Assembly (NCBI RefSeq): GCF_963576545.1
Contig: NC_083638.1
Span: 3,971,159 to 4,035,158, forward strand
DNA length: 64,000 nt
From: Limanda limanda
Lineage: Eukaryota > Chordata > Actinopteri > Pleuronectiformes > Pleuronectidae
Direction: 5' to 3'
Below the pieces are notes generated by a model. The model searched no databases. It was not told where the DNA came from and saw only the letters and a program-made list of their open reading frames with translations. The position numbers and the translations under genes were made by a program. This document shows, piece by piece, positions 9,781-22,851 of the stretch. The first letter of the stretch is position 1; each line of letters starts with the position of its first letter.

Positions 9781-12700
9781 ATGAGCGGAAAAGGTGAAGT
9801 TTCCCCGGCCGGGGCCGAGGAGGAGAGGCGGAGGAGGAGCAGGATCATCAACGTGGTTTATCTCATCACCGCGGTGGACACGACGCTCATGTTCCTGCAG
9901 TTTTCTGTCACTCCGGTGAGTTTTGAAAAATGATCATAATCATGATAACCCGGTGTTATGTCAGCGCATAGAGCTGAGATTTCCGAGGCGGCCGTGAACG
10001 TGAGGCTGGAGAAGCTGCAGGAAAACATAAGAAACTGAGATGCGTTCAATGTCTGTTGTTTATGTTGTTCTTGCTGTTGTTTACATGTACTACAGAGGCA
10101 ATAATGATGCATTCAGACACTTTAACACCACATTTACTAATAATACTGTATAACTAATACACCACAGTATTTACATTACAGGAAACAGGTTTAAAATACA
10201 CTTAAAGTCAAGAGAGTCAACAGTGAATTTACTAAAGTACACATCGGAGGTATTTGTACTTCTATGCCACTTAACATGTTTACAATTCCTGTCAGAAATA
10301 TCTTTGTTTACTCCACTACAGTTATTTTACATTTTGTATTCTTATATTTCTTCCGTCAAGCAGCGTGATCTTCAGTCTGCTTTTAATCGGAGGTTTGTGT
10401 TTCCCCCCCCCCTGTTTTGTTGTTAGTTTGTGTGTTTGTGTGTTTGTAAACAAGATGACGCAGATCTATGAATTTATTTGCACTCTTTGACATTTGAAGA
10501 TATAGTATATGTATAAAATAGATAATTCATGGGTATTGATGATGAATGAAACTGTAAACATTTTTGGGAACTGATATCTTGGAGTGTGTGTAGTTGGAGG
10601 TGGTTTAATAAGGAGACTGTTGTATATCAACACGCTGTGAATAAGATTGTGTGTATTTTAACATCTGTACTTTCTTCACGTCTCTTTTAGTATTTGGCAA
10701 AGAAACTGGGCTTCGACACTTTGTGGTTTGGTTATTTACAAACCACGGTGGGCGTCATTCAGCTGTTCGGGGGTCCGGTGTTTGGAAGGTGAGTGCAAAA
10801 TCAACGATGACGACACAAACAAAATGCATGGAGCCTTTTCTTGATGTGTTTCCCGGGGTCATCGTCGTCAGCGTTGTTGTGTTTTTTGTGCGGCTGTAAA
10901 CGTTGTGTGTCCGTTCCTGTCGGCAGGTTTGCAGATCTCCACGGAGCACGAGCAGCTTTGTCTCTGGCCTTTGGTGCAACTGTGGTTTTCTTTCTGCTTA
11001 TGGCCGTAGCAAGCAATCCTCTGATGCTGTTCCTGCACAAAATCCCAACGGTCTTCATGCACGTCCTGCCTGGTGAGCACCCCCCCCCCCCCCCCCAGCT
11101 ACAGCCCTCCTCTCTCAATCACATTTCAAACATAGATAAAGCTCTTCCGGGCCCTGGGTCAGTGTTTGCTGTGGGTGTGACGCCCTTAAGGAGCCTGTAG
11201 GAACATTTTCTGAATTAGTTTGTTTTTAAAAGGTAAACTAAGAGTAAATGTTCCTAAAGCAAACTTTGTGTCGGCTCGGGGCACGAAGCGTCTCAACCGT
11301 CAGGGTGAAGCAGCTGAAGCCTCACAGCAAAGAGGTTTGTGGTTTGAATCCTGGTTCTTCCTGTGAGGAGTTTGCATGTTCTCCCTGCGTCTCCTGTCTT
11401 CCTCCCACAGTGAAACGACAATCAGATTGTGGTGAGGTTGATTGGAGACTCGTAGTGAGAGTGAACGGTTGTGTGTGTTTGCCCTGTGTGTTCATTTTAC
11501 TACCACTACTGACTTTGCTTTAAAAACAACATGTGGGAAAAAGCATTCTTAATACTGACCTGCCCCTGCAATTTATAGCATTATTTTTGGGAAATGTTGA
11601 TTTTCAAACAAGGCGCCCAGATAAATATATGATTGGCAAACTAATAACCGCATGTAAAAAAGCGCTCACAAGGCGCTGGCTGCTTCCTGAGCCCACGATA
11701 GAGGAGTGGATAGATATAGTAAATGACATTAATGTTATGGAAAGGATTACTTTCTCCTTTTGTCTTCGTAAAACTGTGTTCATCCAATTATGGAGCAAAT
11801 GGGTGAGATATGTAAAACCCCTCAGGCCAGACTTTGAGGAAGTATTGAATGAATGACCCTGTAATGTTGCCTTGATTTAACAAGCCTCACCGACCTCTGT
11901 CCCATTCTCGCTCAAATCACCCTCTCACATGTTGTTGTTTTTTATTCGGCTTGTTTTTATTAATTAATTTGTTTTTCCCTACTGATCTGTGATTATTGTC
12001 TACATGTACGCACTGTACCTCTCCCAAAATGTACAAAGTTACCCAATTTTGAAAAAGGTTGACAGCAGAAGAAAGAAAATTGCCCTTGCCGGGCTGATGT
12101 AAGTTTTTGTAAACAACTGTCAAAAAAAATAAAGAATATATAAAAAAAACAAACAACAACATGTGGGCCGATGACACAGAAACGTGAACGCTCTCCATGA
12201 GCAGAGTCATCAGAAAGCATCATCTCATCATAATCTAACTTGGGTTAATTTCACTTCTGTTTCTCTCCTCCCTCCTCCTGGTCTGCAGCGTCTCAGATGG
12301 TCATCACAGATCTTTCCCACCCGGAGAAGCGGGCGGATGGTTTATCCAAACTGGGTCTGAGTTTTGGCATCGGCATGATCGTCGGCTCCACGTTGGGCGG
12401 ACAACTCAACACGCGCTACGGGTGAGTGAGGCTGGGCAGCAGCTTTCAGACGAGCTCTAGAGTCTGGACACTTTCCTGAGCGTTTCCAGAAGAGGCTCTG
12501 GATGAGAACCACGTCTGGAATCTGATTTCACAGTAAAGCTTCTCGCTGTGGAACTCTCCTTCCCTCGTGGAACTGTTTCCTAACGTGTTCACCTTCAACC
12601 AGATACAGACGTTGACATGATTTCCCCACGCTTCCTCCTGACTCTGATGCGACTCTCTGTTTCCCAGGGAGACGTTCACTGCATGTTTTGGTGCAGTGGG

Positions 12701-15700
12701 GAGTTTCTTCACTCTGCTGCTGGTTTTAAAGTTTATCCCCAAAACAACCAAAGATCAAGATTCAAGCAGCAGCTCAGAAGGTGAGACACGTCTCCTCCTG
12801 CAGCTTCTCTTCATCTCTCCCAGTCTGTAGCATGTATAAACTGCTGCTGACACACAGGCCGGTGTTCTGGATCGTTGAGTTTCCCTGTTATAGTTCAACT
12901 GAAACCACATTTGGTCAATATGAATAATGCTTTTCTCTTTTGATTTCTGACTTTTTCCCCAAGAACATATTCATTTAGAGCAGGGGTCACCAACCTTTTT
13001 TAGACTGAGAGCTACTTCGAAGGTACTGAGTAGTACGAAGGGCTACTTGTTTCCAGTGGTGGGAAGTAACAAAGTAGAAATACTTTGTTACTGTACTTAA
13101 GTAGATTTTTCACATATCTGTACTTTACTTGAGTATTTATTTTCCTGACGACTTTTAACTCGCTACATTTGAGCACAAATATCTGTACTTTCTACTTCTT
13201 ACATTCTCAAAACTGGCTCGTTACTTGAGCAGCAGAGGTTGGTGGAACGTGCAGCTTTACGCACGGCGCACCTCTCTCTCTCTCTCTCTCTCGTTCTCTT
13301 GCTCCTGCAGGAGCTCGGTTCAGTCTTTATTATTAGGGCCAGAGCACTGACAGGCACTGACAGACGTAAGGCCCTATTGAAATTGGAAGGATTATTATTC
13401 AGGCAAATGAATTTGGTTTTTGAGGGCCTTTATTAGGTGACTTTACATAATTTTTTGAAGGTATTCCTTTTTCGCTTCACATTCGTTTACCCTTTCCTGC
13501 TTCGTGTCAACATCTGCACATAAATACATAGCTCGAAGCAGCAAGTGGTTAACTTTTCTTAAAGAAAATATTGGAAGTATTTGGTTTAAACAAAAACTGT
13601 TGGTAAATAGACTATCACTTAGTCTTACACGTCCAAGTAAACAAAACAAACAGATTTAAAACAAGTCGAGATGGAAAAACAAACAACACAACCAATTATA
13701 TAAACAAACGCAAAAACAACTTTCAGCCAACACAACCAAAAACAAACACTGTGTCGTGGACGACTGCATATTCACGCACACAATTCAGGTTTTTTAATGG
13801 ACCTCGCCAAATGGAACCCTGGGTAATCAGGCCCAGTTTTCCACTCACTATAATGCAAATATAATTTTTGCAAAGATATTATATATCTATATATTGCCAA
13901 TTCCAATCCTGAGTCGCCCTTTGTGCTGACTCAACACAACTTAGAAGCTGTTGAGTCTTTAAATATGTATTGTACAAACTGGCTAATGTGTACAACTTCA
14001 AGCAGGGTTGTGTCTTCACTTTGTCGTCCCTACAGGTGTATTGTCACCCTGCTTCAAACAAATGCAAACACAAACACAGGCCCATTCAGTGAAGATAGTC
14101 TAATGATAAATAAACAGGCTTACATGTAGATGTGTGGACAAGCTGGCGGCAGGTATACAGGCAGGTAAACATCCAGGCAGTTACACAATACAGCTAATAG
14201 ACACAAAAGGTTAATTTGGTCTATTAGTGTTCTTAGGTAGAATCAAGAGGCACTTATTTATTCTGTTGTGTTGATTCTTTGTTGTCTCTAGAAGTTCAGA
14301 TGCACTTGTCCAATACTTTTTTAACCTCAGCATCTCGGGTTCAAAATTTGTAAAATTATACAATATATATTAGGGCTGTCAGTTTTACGCGTTATTAACG
14401 GCGTTAACGCAAACCCATTTTAACGCCGTCAATTTTTTTAACTCGAGTTAAAGCAGAGCTGCAGCTGCAGCTTCAGTATCTGTGTTCGCCTCCAGTCTGA
14501 CCTGCTCTCGCTTTTTGTTTTAATATTTCGCCACCTAAACTATATATTTTAAAGCTATTGTAGCGTCCCACAGGACACGCAACTTCTTCGTGGTTTAGTA
14601 ACTGGTATTTTCCTCTACACGAACATGTGCACCTCTCGCTGTTACTCCGTCACTCGCAGACATCAACACTTCACTTCCTCATTGATCCCCGATCCCCCCA
14701 TCCTATTGGTCCAAACAGTCACATGTCCCACCCAGACCCCTTCAGTGACCGTCAGACATCAGAGCGCTCCTTCAACAGTGTTTTACTGAGCATACGTCAA
14801 AACCAAACATAAACATAAACCCAGTCCGTTACACTATTAGGCTGCAGCTATATGTTTTTATTTATTTAAAAATAGGGTACTTCTTATTTCATACATTTTC
14901 CACAAATAAGGGGAGGACTCAAATAGCCCTACAAAGTTCTGTGTTTCATTTATTTCAAAGTAGGCCGACACCTGCCTGTGTATTTTGTTTGTTTGTTATT
15001 TTGTTGCTTGTCTGTTTGAGTAGCTAGCTTAAAGCAAAGAAGTAGTAGGCTAACCTTTTATTGGTAACCTGACTGTTATGGTTCATCGTTTCTGAAATAA
15101 GAGGCCTGACTGCTATGTTCACAGCCGGGTCACAGCAGTTCACAACTTGAAAAAAATAAAATATTAAGCCATGGTTTAACTGCACTATAGGCTGAGTCCT
15201 TGTTTACCTGAAATGTGCACTTTATAATTTTATTTTGTACCGCCCTGTTTTCAATAATATAAAACATTTGCATAAAGCAAGCCAATCCACTTTTCCATGT
15301 TGATAAGAGCATTAAAACGAAAGTAAAATTATGGAAAAATAATAAATGAAGGAACATTCAGAATAGATACAAATTTGCGATTAATTGCGATTAATCGCGA
15401 GTTAACTATGACAAAATGCGATTAATCGCGATTAAATATTTTAATCGTTTGACAGCTCTAATATATATATATTGTTGTTATAATTTTTCAGTCAGTTGAA
15501 ATAAATCCTGAACTGAACAATTTTGGGTTGTTTTGTGTCTGTATAGGCCTACTATAAAAAGCACTTAGCATTTTTAATTTTGGTACTTGTACTTTTGATA
15601 CTTAAGTACATTTCAACACCAGATACTTTTGATACTTAAGTACATTTAATATGAGCAACTCTAAGACTTTTACTCAAGTCATTTTCTGACAGGTGACTTT

Positions 15701-18700
15701 TACTTTTACCGAAGTCACTTTCAAGTAAGATATCTGTACTTTTACTCAAGTATGGCTTTCAAGTACTTTATACACCACTGCTTGTTTGATACAAACGTCC
15801 TGAATAACAGAGTTGCACAGATCACCTTTTAATATTATTAATAATATATGTGAAGAGACTGTCTGATCAAGTTAATGTTAATTATTCCTCGAAATAATTA
15901 TTAACAATGATTTCCACAACAATGATTGTAGGAAACAGATATATTAATACATGCAACATTTATTTCTGTTAAACTGTTTTAACTTTGCTTAAATTCAACT
16001 TAATTGAAGTACTTTTGCTGACATTTATCACTACATGCCTCCATCAGTCTGTTCTTTTTCAAAAGTAGATAAAAAATAACCAAATAACCACTTATAAGCA
16101 CTTTGTTACAAGATGATAAAGCTCAACCAAAAATAACACATGCATATGACTGCGGTGTAATGTTTCTAAGTGTCTTCTTCATTTTTTGGGTCTCATACTG
16201 TCAGCTGCCAGAGTTTTCAGACCTGAAATAGACACAAGTCTCTCCTCATGTTCTCCTTCATTCACTGTGAACCCAAGAGCAAGACAGGCTTCATCTTACT
16301 TTCTTTTCAACTTGGTGACATTTATCACTACATTCCTCCATCAGTCTATACTTTTTAAAAAATAGAGAAAAAAATAATTCAATTAAAATCACTTTGTCAC
16401 AAAGATGATAAAGCTCAACCAAAAAGAACACATGCATGTAACAGGGTGTAATGTTTCTTAGTGTCTTCTTAATTTGTTTGTTTTCAGACATAAAATACAC
16501 ACTAGTCTCTCCTCATGTCCTACCACATTGACTGTGAACCCAAGAGCAAGACAGGTTTCATTGTACTATCTTTTCAACTTGGTTTTTGAACACTGTCTCT
16601 TGTTTGTCCCTGACCGGCTGCTTCACGTGAACGATGCTCTCCACTGTGTGTGTCTCTGAGTGAGTGGGTGGGGGCGGGGCGGAGCCCCGGGGCTTGAAGA
16701 CCGAATTATAGTCGGTTTTTACGCACGCACGCACTTAGCTTCTACGGACTCGTTTTGGTTTATAGTTCCCTCACAATTGCGGGTGTTGCAACGCAATTCA
16801 CCGCCAGACCACTAGGCGGAGTAATGTTTTTTGTTGAAGTCGGCTCTTCTTCGTGTGTGGCACACGTTAATTTACATCGCCACGGCGGCTCCTCAGAGCC
16901 TTTTTCTGGCGGACAAATCCGCCGGTTAGTGACGGGTTATACTAGTGGACATGGTTTTGGATCTTTTCTGCCAAGTGCTCTTCTATTTCGGTCTATATTC
17001 GTTCTTCTAAATCTTCCGTGGTTTCCGCAGTTTCCGGGATTGAAGCCGGAAACTAGACTCCGGACGGGATGTAGTAAGCAGACCAATCACAAGCCTTGCG
17101 GGCTGCGTGAGGTCTGCGTGTTGCAGCACGCAAGCCGCAACACGCCCCCCGCAAGTAGGCGAGGGGCGTGTTGCGTCTCTCGCGTGCGTGCGTAAAAAGC
17201 CGAGTATAAATCGGGCTTGAGTGTGTGCGGGCCGCGTGGGCCGCGGGCTGCAGACCACTGGCTACAGGGAAAGAGCGATTTGTTTACTGCTCCGCCGTTA
17301 AAGAGATGCAGACGTCAAAACATTAGTTCGGCTATAATATTAGTTGCGCCTCACATTTCCTCCTAACGGTCGCGCCCCCCACACAGTTTGAGAATCGCTG
17401 CTCTGAGCGAATGATTGGGGGCGGAGCCCCGGGGCCTGTGTGTGTGTGTGCTGTCTGGACACACACACACACACACGTCCCCCTCCCGGTCACGCGCCCT
17501 AGCTGTTTGAGAATCATTGGCATAGAGTGAGATGGCGGTTAGACTATTTTTTAAATTTCAAATTTAATTATTTTTTCGTTTTTTAATTTAGAGCATGCCT
17601 TGCGGGCGACTCGCGGGGTCCCTGCGGGCGACCAGGGGCCCGCGGGCACCGTGTTGGTGACCCCTGATTTAGAGGCAGGGCGCTTCACACTGTTAGCTTT
17701 TTAATATCTGTCTTTTACTAATTGGTTAATTAGGTTACTTTAAAAAAGTGATCAGCTGATTAATCATGAATGAAAATAACTACTGTAAATTAGAGTTTTA
17801 ATGTCAATCCAAGCTTTGTTTAAAGTGTAAATGAATGGGACTTATATGATCCTGAACTAGAAGCAAATACAGCTTTTGTCATTGTTTTAAGTTTTTAAGA
17901 GGAAATATGTTGCTTGGGTTTGGGGTAAGATTTATAGAAACAGGTTTTATGTTTATATACTTTTCTCTCACTTTTACACAAGATGACAGAAAACACAGAA
18001 TCTAGTGACATCTAGTGGTGAAGTGTCGTGTTGCAGCTGAACGCCCCTCACGTCACTTAATGGATATTATATTTTGTGTAGTAAAAAAGGTGATGAGGAG
18101 GATTTTGCAGTTTAAGATCTTTTCTTCAGAGAACTCTACTTCTGCTTCTCTAACTCTGTTGTCGTATCTTCACATAATTCACTTGTGGTCATTTGTCTGT
18201 TGGAGACCTCATCACCTGGCGGGTGTTGGTTTGTGTGTTTTACATCAGTTCTCTTGCTTCTCTTTGCAGGTGATGACAAAAACAAGTCATTGTTCAACCT
18301 GGGAGAAATCACGAGACTGATGAAGTTCCCAGGAGTCGCTCTGACGTTTGCTGTGAAGATAGTCGCAGGTTTACCATCAGGTGCGAGTCACAGATTTTTT
18401 ATTAAAGTCTCACATTTCATCCCAGTTTTAATTTGTTTTCAGACATTATCGTATTAATTATATGAGATCAAATGTTTCCATCTGACCTGAAAAAAGTGAA
18501 TATCATCAGTGCTCAGTTGGGTCTGTGTAGCTGCGTCTCGCAAACACTAAAATGAACTTTCTCAATAAATATTTAAGATGCAGCCGTCTTTGATTTACGG
18601 TTTAATAGAAATAACAAGTTCATAGAAATCGGTTCCTCTTTCTCTCCGCAGGGATTTTTCAAGTCATGTTTTCGGTGATTGCGCTGGACTTCTTCAAGTT

Positions 18701-20096
18701 GCTGCCGGAGCAGAACGGCTACATGATGGCGTACTTCGGCATCGTGTCGATGGTTGGTGTCCAGACTCAAACTGAAACCTGAGACTTTGTGTGATTGTAT
18801 GCTGATGACAGATGCTTGTTCCAGGTGATCCAGGGCGCGGTGCTCGGCCCTCTCACCATGAGATACTCCGAGCGCTCGCTGCTGCTCCTGTCCATCGGGG
18901 TCTCGGCTCTGGTCGGGCTGGCTCAGGTGAGACACAGACACACACCGGGACATCACCAGTTCCTGCACTGGGACCTGATCCAGGAAGTCCTGGTCCAGAA
19001 GGGGAAGGAAAATGTTCCCTGTTCATCTTTGACTGTAATAATCCAGATATTTCTGTTCCTCTGCAGATTTACATCGAGACTGTGTTCCAGTTCTGCCTCA
19101 ACGTCGTCCCCATGATGTTTTCTCTCAGTGTATTTGGTGTCATCACGAGCACGATGTTGACCAACAGCGTCCCAGCGTCCGACACAGGTGACGCCCCCCC
19201 CCCGCAGCGCACACAACCAACACACACATTCCATCCCATTATGTATGACACATTCATATCACTGACGGGCGTGGAAACAGCAACACTGTGTCACTTTTTT
19301 TTAAACATATATTTATTGGTTTTATACAGTTTTATACATTTACATCAATTAACATACATACAAGAACCTTCCCCAACCTGAACATATGGCAGCATAAAAT
19401 AAAATAAATACAATAAATAATACAAATATCACACAAATTGCTAAGATATGATTACAATATAAATTCAAGGACAAAAAATTACAATGAAAATACTAATTTA
19501 GTTTTAACTAAATTAAAACAAAAAATTAAATATATATATATAAGTTAAATAAAATACCACTGTGTCACTTTTACTGAGCAACAGCGCCCCCTGCAGCGCA
19601 GTACCCAGGATCCTGAGCTGCGGCTGTAAACAAATCCACCAAACTCTGATCAGAATTCTTCATATTTGAAACATTTCCTGCTGAATATTGAGTGTAAAAT
19701 TTAAGAGGAAACATTCTCCATGTTCACACTCAATCTGCTGTTGAAAGATACAACAGTTGCACAGTGTTGTTGTAAGTTAAACCCACATAAATATGTATAA
19801 CTACAAAAGAACCTCACGATCGACTCTCAGCTCGTTCAACATGATTAAACTAAACAAGTTTTACAGATGTATTTATTATCCTCACCCCCCTGACCTGCTT
19901 CTTCACAGGCACGATGCTCGGGTTGTGTGCGTCGGTGCAGAACCTGCTGCGCACGGTCGGCCCGACCGCCGGCGGCTTCCTGTACGTGAACTACGGGATC
20001 TCAGCGATGGGCCTCATCCAGTTTGTGGTGAATTCTGGGGTTTTAGTTTTTCTGATCCATCGTGGGATCCCGAAGAAAACGGAGCTAAAGGACTGA
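9781..20096 (+). CDS. slc22a18: Solute carrier family 22 member 18-like MFS transporter, complete
   Basis: Major-facilitator membrane transporter of the SLC22A18 (ORCTL2) type, proposed in mammals to act as an organic-cation/proton antiporter. Ten coding exons: 9781-9915, 10691-10788, 10927-11072, 12289-12421, 12668-12780, 18270-18380, 18652-18752, 18825-18926, 19067-19187 and 19909-20096 (tga). They sum to 1248 bp, giving 415 residues, close to the family's usual ~420. All junctions keep frame. Recognisable text: YLITAVDTTLMFLQFSVTPYL (TM1), GYLQTTVGVIQLFGGPVFGR followed by FADLHGARAA (the MFS loop 2-3 signature), LGLSFGIGMIVGSTLGG, and the C-terminal LRTVGPTAGGFLYVNYG. The start has a short basic cytosolic N-terminus (EEERRRRSR). 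Exon 7 uses a weak donor (gttggt). Intron 5 is enlarged to 5.5 kb by nested transposons. Confidence 0.92.
11538..12154 (+). mobile_element. 5'-truncated L1-like LINE in slc22a18 intron 3
   Basis: The frame up to 11856 encodes the C-terminal end of an L1/Tx1-type ORF2 (CKKALTRRWLLPEPTIEEWI, then VMERITFSF), followed by a 3'UTR, AATAAA at 12128-12133 and an A-rich tail. It is flanked by a 13-bp direct duplication aacaacatgtggg (11525-11537 and 12155-12167), typical of target-primed reverse transcription. It lacks the endonuclease and RT and cannot move on its own. Confidence 0.88.
13054..15780. mobile_element. Second-level hAT-like element (cagtggtg ends)
   Basis: It begins cagtggtgggaagtaac and ends with the inverted form (acaccactg). 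It carries the familiar fish repeat text of alternating TACTTNAAGTA motifs at both ends. Flanking duplication: cttgtttc at 13046-13053 against cttgtttg at 15781-15788, 7 of 8 bases equal. It contains a further element (14371-15460), a CT-rich tract near 13271-13293, and a copy near 13337 of the gggcc(c/a)gagcactgac repeat also seen at 32587. Confidence 0.75.
14371..15460. mobile_element. Innermost hAT-like element (tagggctgtca ends)
   Basis: The left end tagggctgtca and right end tgacagctcta are imperfect inverted repeats, with atatatat on both sides as an 8-bp duplication (low-complexity, so weaker evidence). Subterminal text is rich in CGTTAAC/GCGATTAATCGC, which can form strong hairpins. 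No transposase frame is visible in its 1090 bp. Confidence 0.75.
16019..16583. repeat. Tandem duplication of ~297 bp inside the hAT-like shell
   Basis: Two adjacent diverged copies start tgacatttatcactaca at 16019 and 16316 and share landmarks such as agatgataaagctcaacc, gtgtaatgtttct and gaacccaagagcaagacagg. The unit length is 297 bp. The second copy ends near 16583 at tttcaacttgg. Confidence 0.8.
16698..17217. mobile_element. PIF/Harbinger-like MITE
   Basis: Inverted repeats of about 40 bp (agaccgaattata..gtttttacgcacgc on the left, complement of agcccgatttata..ctttttacgcacgc on the right) are flanked by a 3-bp tga duplication. The interior is GC-rich and has no transposase. The assignment to Harbinger rests on the 3-bp duplication and the TIR style only. 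Confidence 0.6.
17675..18269 (+). other. Remaining intron 5 of slc22a18-like gene
   Basis: AT-rich intron without recognised repeats or exons. The polypyrimidine tract and acceptor (ctctttgcag) of exon 6 lie at its right end. Confidence 0.6.
19299..19557 (-). mobile_element. Short 3' fragment of an L1-like LINE, minus strand, in slc22a18 intron 9
   Basis: A 15-bp direct duplication cactgtgtcactttt (19284-19298 and 19558-19572) surrounds 259 bp. Read on the minus strand, the fragment ends in aataaatatatg and a poly(A) stretch. It is thus a 3'UTR-only LINE insertion, the second in this gene. Confidence 0.82.
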
Positions 20097-20460
20097 AACA
20101 CAAAATAGAGCTCTTCTACAGTTTCTCCAAAGAGAAAGGATGGAATAAGTGTTTGATTTTTAGGATCAGTTGTTTTTGTACATTTACTCTCACACACTCT
20201 GCTGCAGTTGTTCCATGATGAGATTCACATGTTTCCTCCGGTGGTTGATGCTCAGGACCGAACCACTAGATGGCAGCAAACACCTCATTTGACCTGACGG
20301 TGGTTTTCCTCATGTTCACAGAGACCTTTTATAAATCAGTCTGCTGATGTGGAGATTTTATTATACATCAGAAAATATACGATTATATAATCGCGACATT
20401 TGTAACGATCTTTATTTTCTGTTGTCGTTGTTTCTCAATAAACATTTTAATTCAAAGTTT
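20097..20460 (+). terminator. 3'UTR and poly(A) signal of slc22a18-like gene
   Basis: AATAAA at 20437-20442, 341 bases after the stop codon and followed by a GT/T-rich stretch, is the best polyadenylation signal for the gene. No second signal lies nearer the stop. Confidence 0.6.
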
Positions 20461-22850
20461 TCCTCATTCATTCAACTTCCTTTTGGATTCACTTCTTCAA
20501 ATCATCAAAATATAAAGATAATGACATTTAATAAAAAGATTTCTGCGCTGATTGAGAACTTTATTTTGATTTAAAAACTACAGGGAAGTTACTGAGACTT
20601 ACAAAGTTACTTCAAACACTTCAGTGAACTTGAGTATTTACATTTTCTGCTGCTTTGTAATTCTGCTCTATCCCATTTCAAGAAGTGAAGCAGTTTCTGC
20701 TGCTCCTACATTTATCTGATGACTTGACTCAGCTGCCAGATACTTTTCAGTTTTACCAACTTACAAAATAAAACACTCATGATTGAAATAGTTTTCTTCA
20801 TGAACCTCAGACGTTGTAAAACATTCGATTGACGTGTTTTTAGATGTGAAGAGTTTTCAGGAGATTTAACTTAAAGGTGGTTTCATGACATTGTTCAAAG
20901 GGAAAACATTTGATGTTTCCTCACGTTTATCTCGTGACTTTTGGAGGGATCCTGACCGCCAAGCTGGAAACCACTGGACTAAACTATGTGTAGTAATGGA
21001 AAATAAATGACAGACCCCCAAAAGTGAAGCTAAATTGCTCTATCGCCCCCTGGGAGCTGGCTGCAGTATTGATCATAAAAGATCTTCACTGTCAGAGTAC
21101 ACGTTTAATATGTTTTTTTAGAGATACATAACGAGGTTGATTGTTCGAGTACTTTCAATTTTAATACAGAAAGAACATTTTGTACTTTTACTGTCTGAAA
21201 TTTGAAATGCATGACTCAAAATTCAGTACTTTTTCTGATTTATTTGCAGTTATACTCGAGGAAAGAATCCAAATCCACGTGGAGCCACTGGTTAGTACAC
21301 AAACTCCACAACCCCAATACGTTGGAAAAAATAATTAAACCACAATATGCACACAACAGTTGTGTTGTGAGGATAAACAAATCCTTTAGAGTTAGTTGTT
21401 GTTCATGTTCAGCTCGTTTCTACCTCGATCGCTAAGCCGCCGCATGTCGGAGTGATGTCATCCAATCTGGAGCAGGTGCTTTCATTGTTTTACTTCAATA
21501 TGAACAATATGAACATCCAGCAATCCCAGATAAATATGATCTTATCCCAGCAGCGGGGGGTCAGAGGCGTTCAGGGGCAATAACAGAGCAGACGTGACGT
21601 GACTTCCTATGAGATGCAACTGATCAACAGGACTGAGAGATATAGATTTATAAGGTTTTATTGTGGTATAAATGTCTATTATGTAGTTTTCAAAAATCTG
21701 TGTGAGTTTGTCGCTCAGTCAAAAATAGAGAAAGTTTGTTTTTTACGTAAACATTTTGAGGCAAAGTATTCAGAGCTTTTTGCTGCTGTCTTATAAAATA
21801 TCACAAAATTCTGATAATTTTACTGTCAGTAAAAGTTGTTTTTCCCTCGGACTAAACATATGTATTCCAGAAATTGATAATTTGAAGATTGAGAAATATC
21901 TGTCAGGTCATTTTTATAAAGAGAAATTAGATTTTTTTTTTTTCTATCTCCTCAAGTTTAAAATGTTTATCTTATCTAAAAGTCTGAGACGTCCGAGCGA
22001 GCGTACAGGAGGAACATGTCCTCAGCTGATTGGCTGTGACGGCCTGTTTACTCGGACTGCACCTTTAATGTGATCAGCCTCAGTCTCACAGCAATCCTAT
22101 CATCCGAGCCTGATCCCACCGCTCGCTCGTTACCTGCAGCTCCGACCGATTCTTTCTCCAGAACTCATGTTTAATTCAGGTCGGAGGAGACGCTTCACTC
22201 TGAGCTCACAGGAAACAGAACAGAGGAACTCTCTCCGTTCGGCCGTGTGACTTGAAGAGAGTTGCAGATGGACCTGAGGGGGGGGGGGGTGTCACTGTAT
22301 CTGTGGCCCCGGGGGGGCGGCCCCGGCCACTGAGGGGGGGGGGGGTGCCCTGTTACACTTGGGCCTTTGAGTGGTGGGGAGCCGGGACAATGCTGTTTGT
22401 TAACACTCCTGACGGGGACCTTTGGGTCCTCTGAAACTTTAATGTGACTCTGCCAGCGACCTGAGGTCAGAGATGAGCGCCGGCCCAACGCTGCCGTGTG
22501 GAAACTCAACGCCAGCGTCGAGGGGGGGGTGGGGGGGGGGGCATCGACTCCTGGCCTGGTTTTGTCTCCTGTGGCAGCGGTAATGAGGCGTCTGTCTCCA
22601 CCTGCCGCACGGAGAGACCAGGCTGTCTCACAGGTCAGCTTTCTGATTTGACCAGAGGAGACTTCAGGCTGAATGTTTTATAACACACAGCTTCCTTACT
22701 TCCTTTGTGACACACACACACTAACACACACACACAGACACACATACACACACACACACACACACCTCAGTTACAAGTTTGATAGAAATGTAACGTGTTG
22801 GTTTTGTGTTTGAACCCCAGCAGTCATGTTGAAAGGTGAAGGACTTCAAT
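20461..22850. other. Intergenic region without recognised genes
   Basis: This is AT-rich to 22050, then GC-rich with several guanine runs (22276-22290, 22304-22318, 22334-22347, 22521-22540). A CA-rich tract occupies about 22710-22766. A ~150-bp repeat (21901-22050) recurs at 34367-34507. No exon with good coding text was found on either strand. Confidence 0.5.
21901..22050 (+). repeat. Dispersed repeat copy 1 (second copy at 34367-34507)
   Basis: The segment from tgtcaggtcattt through ctatctcctcaagtttaaaa and acaggaggaacatgtcctca to ggcctgttta matches 34367-34507 in the same orientation with small differences. The two copies lie either side of the 8.2-kb LTR element. Family not recognised. 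Confidence 0.75.
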
Positions 22851-22851
22851 C

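Larger units (their letters stand above)
12981..17666. mobile_element. hAT-like transposon (outer shell of a nested cluster) in slc22a18 intron 5
   Basis: The left end caggggtcaccaac and the right end gttggtgacccctg are inverted repeats. They are flanked by a perfect 8-bp duplication atttagag (12973-12980 and 17667-17674). The shell has been split by two later insertions (13054-15780 and 16698-17217). I find no intact transposase frame, so it is non-autonomous or decayed. Confidence 0.85.

Noticed and set aside
9462..9851. 129-residue minus-strand frame
   Set aside because: It lies over the CpG-rich promoter and first exon of the slc22a18-like gene, with low-complexity composition and no homology I recognise.
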